DNA of 64,000 nucleotides from Nocardia terrae. Its GTDB lineage: Bacteria > Actinomycetota > Actinomycetes > Mycobacteriales > Mycobacteriaceae. The notes below the pieces were generated by a model. The model was given only the letters and a program-made list of their open reading frames with translations, was not told the origin of the DNA and searched no databases. Numbering within the stretch: position 1 is the first letter of the stretch; every line of letters starts with the position of its first letter. Positions 36,401 through 48,400 of the stretch are shown here, in pieces. The DNA lies in NCBI RefSeq assembly GCF_009760405.1, contig NZ_WRPP01000003.1, positions 372,001 through 436,000 of the forward strand, written 5' to 3'. A program made the translations under genes and the position numbers.

Positions 36401-39400
36401 GCGCGCGGCTGGTCACCCGCGTAGTGCGGAGTGTCCGACCACGGTTCGAGCGGAAGATCGCGCACCGAGCCGTGAGAAGTGTTCTGCCCCAGGGCCTGCC
36501 GCCCCGCCGCGGCCTCGGCGGCCTCGGCCTGGCCCAGGCGATCGGCGATCCCGAGATCGCGCAGCTCGGCCTCGAAGGCACGCAGCTCACGCGGATCGAC
36601 CTCGGTGCGCCAGTACTCCTCGCCACCGTATCGCTCGTCGGTGCTGAGTGGGCGGAAGTCTTCGGGAGCCCGCATCGACCCCGGCCCGGACCCAGTGGCC
36701 GGATCGCCGAAGAACCCTCGCGCCTTGGCCATCTCGGCCAGCTCCTGCAGCGAGGCGAGCGCGTCCGGCCGCTTCGACAGCGGCTCGACCATGCCCAGCC
36801 CATCGGCCAACCGGGCCAGATAGGCGAGCTCCTCCGGAGTCCTCTGCCGCGCATTGTGTTCCATCGGCGCATCCGCCAGGAAGTCCGCCACCGCCTTCAA
36901 CGTCGGTGACGCCACGGCCGGATTCACCGAAAGCGGCTCCCCCTCCGCAGCAGGCACCACCTCAACCGTCGCAGCCTCCGCAGAGGGCGGCGGCAACTCT
37001 ACTGTCGGGTCCTCGGAACCCCTCGGCGGCGACTCCACTGTCGGATCAGCAGAACCTGTCGGGCCCGATCTCGGCGGGAGCTCGAGCGTCGGATCGCCCG
37101 AGCCCACAGGGCCTGAGCCACTGGGAAGTTCGACAGTGGGATCGCCAGATCCCTTCGGCCCCGGCTTCGGCGGGAGTTCGACTGTCGGGTCGCCGGAACC
37201 CGCGGGGCCCGAGCCCTGCGGAAGCTCCACGGTCTGGGCGTTCGGGTCCGGGGTGCCGGGGCCCTTGCCCGTCGGGGGCTCCCCGTTGTTCCCGGGGTTC
37301 TGGTCTTCGCCGCCGGAACCTGAGCCGGGGTCGGTGTCGCCGCCGGAACCCTTGCCACCGCCGGAGCCCGGATCGCCGGACCCACCGCTCGGCTTACCGT
37401 GGTCCGGGTCCTGCCCGCCGTCCGGATCGCCGGAACCGACCGGAGGCTTGCCCGACCCATCGTCGCCGCCCCTGCCCGCACCACCCTGCTGGGCATTCTT
37501 CGCGGGATCCGTTGGATCTTCGGCATTTCCGGATCCGTCGGACCCAGGTTTGCCGCCCTCGCCGCCAGGTTTCCCGCCCTCATCGCCGGGCGTACCGCCG
37601 CCGGTCGGAGGCGCGCCCGAGCCGTCGGAGCCGGGCTCGGCGGGGCCGGAGTCGTCGCCGGAGTTGTGGTTGGTGACGTGCTCGTCGATCCAGTTGGCGA
37701 AATCTTGTGCGCCGTGCAATTTTTCGGCGGCTCCGCGCATGTGGCCGATGGCGCTGAGGGTGCGGGCGGCGTCGCGTGGGTCCGTGACACCGGGGACGAT
37801 TCCGGCGCGGTCCGCCATGCGCGGCATGGCTTCGGCGAAGGCGTCGCGGGTGGCGAGATCGGATTCCTCGACCTGGATACCCGTTACTTCGTGCATGTTG
37901 TCGATCGCGGCACGCAGGTCGGCGTGGGCGGCGTCGACGGCTCGGGCCGCGGCGGCCTGCGGGGTGTCGGCGGCATTGCGGGCGTCGGCGGCGAGGTGGT
38001 CGACCTGGGCCTGCCAGCGCTCGACACGGTCCTGGACGTCGAGGTAGTGCTCGGCGACGTCGGCCAGGCGCAGGCGGCTGCGCTGTTCCGGGGTGAGTTG
38101 CTCGGTTGGGGTGTCGCCGAATTCCCTGCGGGTGTCGGCGATCCAGTCGCGGGTGAGGTCCGCATCGGTGAGTCCGAGACCGGCACCGGCCGCGTCCACG
38201 GCCACCTTGGCGATATCGGCGTCCTGCACCGCGTAGCGCAGTTCGCGATCGGCCTGTGCCTGCGGCGACTCCCCCGCGCGAACCGACTCGATCGGCTCGG
38301 GCCGCACCGCACCTTGGAAATCCAGGGCGGTCTGGTACCGAGCTGCGGCCTCGCGCAGCGGGGCGAGCTGTTCAGGAGCGAGTTCGAGCCCACTGACCGG
38401 AAGGCTGCGGGAGATCTGATCGAGCTGCCTGAGGATCACCTCGGGGTTGTCACCGAACCGGGCCGGCGCCTCGACGGCCGCGGCGACTAGATCGGCTCCC
38501 GCTCTGTCGACTTCGCGCGCCCAGACCTCCGCCGGTGTCTCGCCCGCGCCCCTCGCGGTCTCGACGGCCGCGGCCACTCGCGCCTCGCGATCGTTGACTC
38601 GTGCCTCGGCTTCGTTGAATTCGGTTGCGGCCCGGCCCAATTCCGCGATGTGCTGCGCGGAGTTGAGCGGGTGGCCGTCCTCGCCGAGCCGGGCGGCCAA
38701 GTAGTCCAGGGTGCCGCGCAGTCGCTCCGGACTCAGGTCGCTCGCGCGCAGCGGCCGTTCCGAGCCGGTGTCCAGGTGATTCACGGCGGCCTCGCGCTGA
38801 CCGAGTGCCCGATCGCGGGCCTGGTGCGCCTCGGCCAGGTCGTGTGCCTCATCGAGCGGATGTCGCTGTGGCACAGCAGGTTCCGGCGTACTGGTGAGCG
38901 TTCGATGTTCAGCGGCCAGCCGCGCCAACGCGTCGATATCGACCTCGCGCGCCCGGACCTCCGCGCGCATGTCGTTGACGATCTGCCGGAGCTCAGCCGG
39001 TTTGGGTCGTTCGTCCGTCTCGATCCGGCCGTCACGGTAGATCTCGTACACCTGGGCGAAACGGGCGTCGCGGACGGCCTTGACCACCTCGACGAACTCG
39101 GGCGCGGACAGCGGGTGTCGGTTGGGGTCGAACCCCATCCGGTATTCCGGGTAGGCCAGCCGAGGATCCCCGTGTTGCAAGGTGTGCAGTGCTCGGCCCA
39201 ACTCCGCCGGCGTCATCCGAGCGTGCATGCGCTTCAGCTGCTCGTCGTAGAGCTTGACCGCGCGAGGGATATCGTCGACATCCACCCCCAGCAGATGCGA
39301 CCAGACCTCCGAGGCATGCGACGGCTCGCCGGAAAGCGGTGGCTCGCCGACGGTTTCGCCCAGCAGCCGGTGCAACAGCTCCGGCGCGGAGTCCGCGTGG

Positions 39401-42400
39401 ATGGGCAGCTCCCCGTCGGCCGCGCGCGGATCGGTGCTCGGATCCAGGCGCAGCTCCGGATGGAACGGGTCGATGGCGCCGAGCGCGTGCGCGTACTCGG
39501 TCAGCGCCGCCACCACGTGCGGCCGCTCACCGTCGCGACCCAGCGCGTCGTTGATGGCGCGGACCACCGCGGGCGTGTTGTTGGACTTGGCGTTCGGCCC
39601 GTAACCGACGACCTCGGTCTCGAGTTCGTTCTTCTCGTGCTTGGGTCCGTGGAAATCCTCCGGCGCGACACCGAGCCGTCGGGCCAGCCGGTCCCGCGCC
39701 GCGAGCGCCGCCCGTTCATCGGTGTGCTTTCGCAGTTGATCCGCGTAATTCAGCAGATCGCCGATGGCCTGCCTGCGGCGCGCACGCTTCGTCCCCGGAT
39801 CGGCGATCGCCTCGGCCACGCGCTGCGGCGACATCTCCGCCGGATCGATGCCCAGCACGTGCCCGAGATCGCCGAGCCGGTCGTTGAGTTCGTGGAAGTT
39901 GTCGATGGCGTCGCTGCTGCGCATGTAGTCCGCCATGCCCTCGATCTGGGCGGCGCGCAGCAGATTGTCCTGACGCAGTTCGGCGATCTTGCGGTCGAGG
40001 TCCCCGCCGAGGTCGATGCCGAGGCGGGCGGCGGCCGCATCACGTTCGGCGCGCACCAGCTCGGGATCACGCGGCGTGCCGGACTCTACCGGGTTCGAGT
40101 GCTCCGGTTCGGGCGTGGCGTGTCCCTCGGGCCGGACGACCTCCCAGGGACCATGGCTGTCGCGCACCATGAGCATCGGGGCGCGGTCACCACCCAGGTC
40201 GGGGTTGTGGAAGCGCACCTGCGGGGTGTCGCCCGCGTCGACATGCACCCGGCCGTCGCGCTCGTCGAAGGTGATGTCGCGGTAATCCAGTTGCAGCTCA
40301 CCACGATTGAGCATCCGGCCCAGTTCCGGATACGCCGCCAGGGCCTCGGCCAACCGGGCATGGTGATCCTCGGCGCCACTGAGCACGACGAGCCGGTTCG
40401 GTTCGCCGGGGTGCTCGCCCGGGCGCACACCGACCGCCTCGTCGAGCATGACGCCGCCGCGCTCGTCCATCCAGGCGTGCGCCGTGCGGTCGGACAGCTT
40501 CTCCTGCTCGTGCGCCGACTTCTCGTCGAGCTCGATGAAATGCTCGACAGCGGCGGACAATTCGGTCAGCCGGTCCCGGGCGTCACGCACTGCCATCCGC
40601 TGTTCGGCGATGGTGTGGTCGAGTTCGGCCTTGGTCGGACCGAGTTCCTCCAGACCGATGCCGAGCGCCTGGGCCCAGTTCGACCGCTCCTCGCGGATCT
40701 GATCCCGGTTCAGCGCGTCCTGGAAGAGCTCCCCGCGCTCACTCTGCCGGAAACCCTCGTCCGCGTCCTCGAAGTGGTTGACCCACTCACCGTTGTTGTT
40801 GGTGCCGACCGCGTCCAGGAAGCTGGGCCGGACCGGCTCCGGCTGGAACTTCTTCGACGGATCGTCCGGTGCCGCACCGGCCTTCGCCCGCCGCTCGTCG
40901 GCCTCCCGTTGCAGGCGCGTCGCCTCGGCGACCGGATGAACGTCACGGACGGCGCGGGCCAGCGGGTTCTTGTCGTTGTAGGCGACCGGACGCGACGGAA
41001 CCTTCGCCTCGAGGCGATTGAACTCGTGCCCGACATGGTTGAGGGCCTCGATCGCGCCCGCCCGTCGGAGCAGCCGATACGCCTCCTCGGTGACCGCGCG
41101 GCGCAAGGCTGTCGGATCGCCTCCGGAGAACTCGATGCCGTGTTCACGGGCCAGGCGCGACAGATCGCGGAGCGCGGCGTCACGGGCCTCGGCCGCATGG
41201 GCCACCGGCTCGGGCAGATTCGAGGCCCAGTGCCGTTCGGGTGGGCCCGGCAATTCCGGTGTCACCGTGGGTGATTGCTGCTTGCGCTGCTCGACCCCGT
41301 CGAGGTAGTCCGCCGCGGTCTCCAACCCACCCAGGCGCGCGCTGGCCTCGAACTCCGCGCGCAGCTCGGGATCCGCGTCGGTGTACTCGTAGACGTACTC
41401 GCCGCCGTCGCGGGTTCGCAGGGGCACCTGCTCGGCCGCGACATCCTCGACGCGACTGGTCCCGTACTTCAGGAGCGGCAGGCGTTCGCGCTCCTTGTAC
41501 ATCGACCAGCTCTCCTTGATGAGGCGAGCGGCGGGAATCTCTGCCATCTTGTCGGGGAATTCGTGACCCTCGATGATGTGCAGGATCGGGTCCGGATCCT
41601 CCTTCGGGTCGGTGATGGGGAATTCGTATCCCGCCATGTGCCCGATGCCCCGGACCGCCTCGGCCTGACCGACGGCGTCGCCGCCCTCGTGGTAGCCCGA
41701 CATGTACTTGGGGTACTGGGCCTGGTAGCCGCCCTTGAGCTTGCGCCAAGCCCGGCGGAACACTCCGACTTCCTCATCCTCCGCGTGGGATTTCGACTTG
41801 GTTGGTTCCGGCTCGACGGGCAGCTTCGGGCGGTCGGCCACCTCGAGTCGGTGCGCGCCGTCCGGTCCCTCGGTGAGCTCGACGTGCACCCGGTGGCCGT
41901 CGGCCTCCAGCACCAGCCGCTGGCCCGCTCCCGGATCCGGCTCGTGGAAGGTGGCGGCCATCAGATCGGCGACATCGCGTGCGCGGCGCAGGGTTTCGTC
42001 GCGCAGCCCGGTCAGGACCCCCTGGGGATCGCGAGCCAGATGCTCGGGGTCGACCCCGAGCAGCCGCGCCCATTCGTCGCGGACCTTCCCGTACGCCTCG
42101 CGGCCCTCCGGGGTGACCGCGCGGGAGTGGCGATCCACGGCATCGCTGAGGGCCTCGATGGCACCGGCGCGCAGCAGGTTTCGGTACTGGAGGTCGCCGG
42201 CCAGCTCGGACAGGTGCTCCGGGGTGATGTCCTCCGGGCGCAGCCCCAAGCGGTCGACCAACTCCTCGCGCAACTCCGGCAGTGAGAGCAGTCGCGGTTC
42301 ACCGTCGACGGGACCGTGATCCACCTCCGACCACGGTTCCAACGGCAGCTTCCGGGCGGCCTCGCCCTCGGGACGCTCCACCGGCTTCGGGACGAAACGG

Positions 42401-45400
42401 TCCTCCTCGGAGAGGTGGCCGAAGTCCTCCGGACGCAGGGCACGAGGCGGGCGGTCGCCCTTGGGATCGCCGAAACCACCACGCGCGCGGGCATTCTCGG
42501 CCACATCGCGCATGGCCGCCAGGGGATCGCGCTGCTGGCCGAGAGATCCCTCCATACCGAGCGCGTCCATCATCTGCCGGACGTACTGCCGCTCGGCGGG
42601 CGTGTGCTCGCGGACGGCGGGCGGCGCCTCGGAGCGGCCCAGGTAGTCGGCCACCGCGTGCAGGGCCGGGGACGCATCCACCGGATCGGCGGGGATGACC
42701 ACATCCCGTGCGGGAACGAGCAATTCCTGGGTGTGCGCCCCGGGGAAGTCCGGATCGGCCACCGCCTCGGTGTGCAGGCGCGTATCCGGCAGTGTCGCTT
42801 CCGCGGTCGAGCCCGGACCCCGCCCGGGCTCGACCGGGTCCGCGTTCGGATCGTTGAAGGTGACCGGCTCGTCGGGTCGGCCACCGGCGCTCTCCCACAG
42901 CCGATCCGCGGCTTCCCTGGCCTCCTGTGCCCGGGCCGCCGCATCGGTCGCGCGGTTCTCGTAGTAGGCGTGGTCGGCACTGCCCTCGGTCATCGAATCG
43001 GCGAGGCGACGCATGAATCTCGCATGCTGGTCCGCCATTTCGGCGTTCCAGTCGGCCTGGATCGCCTCCTGGCGCTGCAACCAGGGACTGCGCTGATCGG
43101 GCTCGGGCCCGGCTGCCGCGCCGGGGGTTTCGGGCTGCTCACCACCACCGGCGGGCGACTCACCGCCGTTCGGCTCCGGCTCCGGACTGGGCGCGGCCTC
43201 GTTGCCGGGCGTCGGCGGCTCCTTGCCACCGGCTCCCCCGGCGGCCGGATCGACAGGGCGCTCGCCGTCGGCCCCGTTGGAGCCTTCGCCCTCGGATGCA
43301 TTCCGGCCGGCGTCGTCTCGGCCGCTGCCCTCGGACTCGCCGAGGCCGCCGATCTTGTAGTCGCGAGCGCGAGGACCGCCCTCGTCGCCGCGTTCGGTCT
43401 TGCCCGGCTCGGCGGTGGATTCCGTGTCACCGGGGCGGCGCCGGGGTTCGACCGGGGCGGACTCGTCGTGTGCGCCGCTCGGCCGCGAAATCGCGTCGGG
43501 CGGCATGTGATAGCCGGCGTCGATGTGCGCGTGCTCCGCCATGCTGTCCATCAGGTGCCAGTACAGGACCTTCGCGGGTTCGGAGGCCCGCTCGCCGTTG
43601 TACTCCACCTCTTGGAACGCCTCGGCCATCGCCTCGGCCGCGTTGAACTCGTATTTGCGACCGAGGCCCAGGCGCTCGGCCCCGCTGCGGCTGTATCCGC
43701 TGAGCTGATCCAACCATTCTCCGAAGGCGGCGCGGAACTCCTTGCGGCCCAAGTCGGGCCGGGTCGCCTCGAAATGGTCCCGCAGGACCTGCAGCGCGGT
43801 CTTGGACGGCCGAGTTCGGATCGATCCGGGGGTGCCCTCGATCTCCATCGCGTGTGCCATCTCGTGCACGATCACCGCGTGCACGGGGCGGAAATTGGCA
43901 CCGCGCGGCGTGATACCGGCCTTCACCTCGGCGGATATCGCCTTCCGAAGGGTCGCGTAATCGTGCGCGTAGTGCGAGTTCAACACGATCGCTTCGGATT
44001 TCAGGGCGGGCTCGAAGCGGCCCGGAACCGGGCGCTCACAGGCGGCGAAGATGTTCTTGTCCGACATCTCCGCGATCTCGATGCGCTTCAGGCTCCGCAC
44101 GGCCGGGTATCGGCGCATCATATCGTCGACCGCACGCGCGAATTCCCTAGCGACGTGTGGATTCACCGTCGCGTCGTCGAACCCGGAGACTTCGACTCCC
44201 CAACGCTCGGCGAGCTCCTGGCCCACCTCCGAGGGTGACATCGACGACCAGTCGTCGAGGGGCAGGTTGATGGTGTGCCGGTCCTCGCCGGTGGCGGCGA
44301 GCCACTCCTCCTTGGGCACCCGCGGACCCCGCTCCGATTCCGGAGGGGGAATGGGCTTTCCGTCGTCGTACCCGGAAGGACGCTGTCCACGACCGGGTTC
44401 GGCCTCGCCTGCCCGCGCCGGGTGCTCGGACGGGTGATCGCCATCGGAGGAATCGGCGCGCTTGTCGCGAACCTCCTCGGCCCGCAGTTCTTCCGGGCGG
44501 GTCTCGCCCGCGGGACGCACCTCCTCCGGGCGCGGTTCGTCGGGTCGGCGCTGTTCGGATCGCACGGGCTCGCGCTCCGGATCGGTGGCGCGGGGTTCGG
44601 CGGCTGCCGGTCGCTCCGCCGCAGCATCTGGGTGCTCGTCTTCCCTTGGACCAGAACGGGATTCGGCAGACGACTCACGCGCGAGCTCGGGATCATGGAC
44701 CGCCGCCGATGCGCGCTCGGTCGTCGGATCGTGGGCGATATCCGGCTCGGATGTGGGTTTCGGCTCGTGCACGGCGTTCGGCTCATCGGCGCCGGCGTGA
44801 TCGTGCGCCCCGGCCGATTCGCGATTGGCCGTCGGGTCGGGGGTGTGCTCGGCCGGGGGTTCGATTCGGGTGCGGGGGCCGCCTTCCGAGGGGTGCGCGG
44901 CGGTATGTTCGGCGAGGGCGTCGACGAGGACCTGGTGGATGACCTTGGCAGCGGGCCGCGCGTTGTCGCCGTTGAGTTCGACCTCGGTGAAGGCCTCGGC
45001 GATGGCCTCGACCTTGTCGAGGCGCCGATGCATGGCATCCCGACCGGAGAAGCTGTAACCCGAGAGATTCTGTTCCAGCCAGCGCCGGAAGCCGGCCATA
45101 TTGCCGTTCTCGGCCGCATAGTGCTCGCCGAGCGCGAGCAACATGCGATCACGGGCTCGGCCCTGGCCGGACGAGTCCATGGCGTGCGCGAACTCGTGCA
45201 CCATCGTCGCGTAGATCGGGCGGTCGGCCGAGCCCGGCACGTCGTGCCCCGAAGCCTCGTCCCGGCGGATCAATTGGTGCATCTCGGAGGGGTCGCGAGC
45301 GTAATCCGCGTTGAAGACGACCTTCTCGCCATACCAGCCGACGGTGGGGCTCTTCTCGGTGGACGAGCGCGCGTAAACCTTGTCCGGCAGATCCCCGATG

Positions 45401-48400
45401 CCGACCGAACGCAGGTTGGTTCCGGGGTACTTCTCGAACATGGCGTCGATGGCACGTGCGAATTCCCGCAGGGCCTCGGGGTGGTATCGGGAGTCGAAGC
45501 CGAAAACGTCGATATCCCAGCGTTGTTCGAGTCTGTCGGCGATCTCCTCGGAGTTCAGGCCGGACCACTCGTCATCGACCTGCAAGGTCCACTCCGGCTT
45601 GGGGCCCTCGGAGTCCCATCCGTCGTGGACCGGGTGCTGCTCCGCACCGACCGACGGCTCATTCCGGTCGCCGCCGTGGGCCGGCAGCTCACCATCGGCT
45701 CGGGAGTCGGCGGCCTTGTGCCCCACCAGGGCGGGCTCTTCGGTGCGCACGGGCGTCCGCTCCGAATCACGGGCGGGCGCATGCTCGTTCGAACGGCTCG
45801 ACTGGGGGTGCTCGACGCCGGGACGATCGGGACGGCCGGTCCGCTCGGTGGTCTCGGCCCCAGGCGACGGTCGCTCCTCCGGACGAACCTCGCCGGACTC
45901 CCGGTCATTCGGATGCTCGCCACCCTTCGAGGAATCCGTGGGAGCTTCCTCCGGACGCGAGTGTTCCTCGGTATGCGGCTCTCGGTCGGGCCGTGACAGT
46001 TCGTCGGACCGCGACCCTTGTTCAGGGCGCGACTCTCGAGCGGACCGCGGCTCCTGATCAGGGCGCGGCTGCTCGGCGACCTGCGAAGGATCCTCGACGC
46101 GCGGCTGGTCTACCGAACGCTGATCCTCCGAATGCGGCTGATCTTCGGAGCGTTTCGGATCCGGGCGCGACCGATCCCCGGGGTGCGACGGATCCTCCGA
46201 GTGCGGCTGGTCTACCGAGTGCGGCTGGTCTACCGAGTGCGACGAATCCTTCGTGGCGCGGGCCGGTTCGGGCTCGGCGGGTGTCTCGGATTTCTGCTCG
46301 GGTGGGAGCTTCTCGTCGGCGGCGTCCTTGGACTCGGCGGACTGCGTTTCGGGGCGGGCGTGCCGGCCGAAGTACGCCGGATCGAGGGAGGCGCGGGTCT
46401 TGGCCGCGAGCGGGTCGACGGCCGTGCCATCGGCCTTGAAGAGGATGGCGTGGGTGGCCTTGGTCTCGCGCGGGATTTCCGGCGGGAAGCCGTGTTCGCG
46501 GCCGACCGCCGGGTCCAGGACCTTGATCTCGCCACCGTCATTGACCAGCAGATAGGCGTGGGCGCCGACGCCGTGCTCGTCGGCGGGACCGGCGTAGCGG
46601 TCGACGACCAGTGCGGATGCGCCGTCACCCAGATCGCGCAGCCGCGCGGCGACGGCCTCATGATCGCCGAAGGTGCGCAGCCTGCCGCCCGCACTCGCGA
46701 CCACCTCGGAGATGGACATGCCCTCGGGGCCGACCTTGCGAACCGGTGGGTGGATGGAGTCGTTGCCGGTGAGGAACTTCAGCAGGCGCAGGGACAGTTC
46801 GGCGCAGCGGCCGTGATTGGAACTCGCGGCGTCGGTGGTCTGCTCCGGCTCCGAATCACCGTGCGACGCCACGGGATCCGATTCGTCATCGAGCTTGCCC
46901 GGATGGGACGTGGCGCCGTCCCCACGCTCGGGCACCCCGCCGCGCTGTTCGGCGACGCGCTCCGAGGAAGCGGAGCGGTCCGATGCGCGGTCCCCGCCGA
47001 CTGCCTCGTGCGGTCGCTCACCCGCGGGTCCCCGATGCTCCGGCGTTCGCCCGGGCGTGTGCTCGCCGAGCGGAACAGATGCGAGCAGCAGTGCCGCGTC
47101 GGCAGCGTTCGGCTCGTGACGATTCCTGGGCTCGTTGCCGTCGTGGTCGCGTTGATCCTGGTGCGCACCAGCGGATTCCGGATGGCGCCCGGCGGAATGC
47201 TGCTGCTCGGAAGACCTTTCCGTCGGCGGCCGCGACCCCTGCGAACCATGCTCGGGCCCAGCCGGATCTGGTCGGCCGGTGCCGGCCTCCATGTCCGCGG
47301 GGCGGTCCCCGAAGCCATCGCGCGATGCGGCATGGTCGCCCTCCGGCTGCGAATCACTCTGCCGCGAACCCGGATCGTCCGCCTCGCGGACCGGATCCTC
47401 ACCCCTGAGCCCGCTTTCATCACTCATCGGCGTGGACTTCTCACGCTCCGGCGCGGGTTCATCACGCTCCGGCGCAAGGTCGTCGCGTTCGGGCGTGAGC
47501 TCGTCGCGTGGTGGCGCGAGATCGTCTCGGCGCGGGGCGGATTCGTCGTTCTGCGATGAAGGTTCGGACGGGTGTTCGGTCCCGTCCCGACCTGCCGACT
47601 CCGGGTGGGGGTCGGCAGGATCGTGGGTTTCCGGGACGTGCGGTTCCGGGTCCCGGGGTGCGGTCGGCTCGTGCTGTTCGTCGAGGGCCGACGATTCCGG
47701 CTCGGAATCACGCGAGCCACCTTGCTCCACCGGCTGATCGGATTCCGAGTGCGATGTCGTCGGTTCGTGCTCGGGCTCGAGACCTGCCCGGGAACCGCCT
47801 TCGTCACCGACGACGGGTTCGCGGATCTCCGGAGTCTCGGTGTCCGGGCGTTCGTCGGACTCGAGTGCCGCTGGTTCGGACTCGGGCGAGTCCGAGTGTC
47901 GCGTCTCGGCATCGGTGGGCCGCGGACGGTCCGATTCCGGCTGCACGACAGGGTCTTCCGAAGCCGGATGTGCGGTCGTGGGCTCAACGGTGGCGGGATC
48001 GTGGATGCGACCGCCGGCTTCGGGACCCGCGGGGCGGGCCTGAGCGCCGGTGGCGGGGCGAGCCGCATCGGCACGCGGGGCGTCGGCGCGGGCACCGGTG
48101 GCATCGGTCGCACGGGCCCCGGTCGGCCGTGCATCGGGAGCCGGGCGGGCGTCCGATGCCGGGCGGGCGTCCGCGGCGGGGCGTCCGTCCGCGGACGGAC
48201 GCGCGTCGGCGGCCGGTCGGGCCGGCTCGGAGACTGCGCGGGATTCGGGGGCGCTGTGCTGAGGAACCGAGCCGCTCGGGACCTGGGTTCCATTGGAGGA
48301 AGCGGTGATCGCCGAGTCCGCGTGGTCTGCGGCCGGGGCCGACGCGGGGGCCGCACTCGCGTCGTGTGCAGTGACCGGAGCGGCTGTTGCGCTCTGCGGA

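Noticed and set aside
38650..41274. Long plus-strand open frame inside the 6718-aa gene
   Set aside because: A shadow of the minus-strand gene. Its sequence is Val/Arg/Gly/Leu-rich without motifs, while the minus strand has conserved megarepeats.
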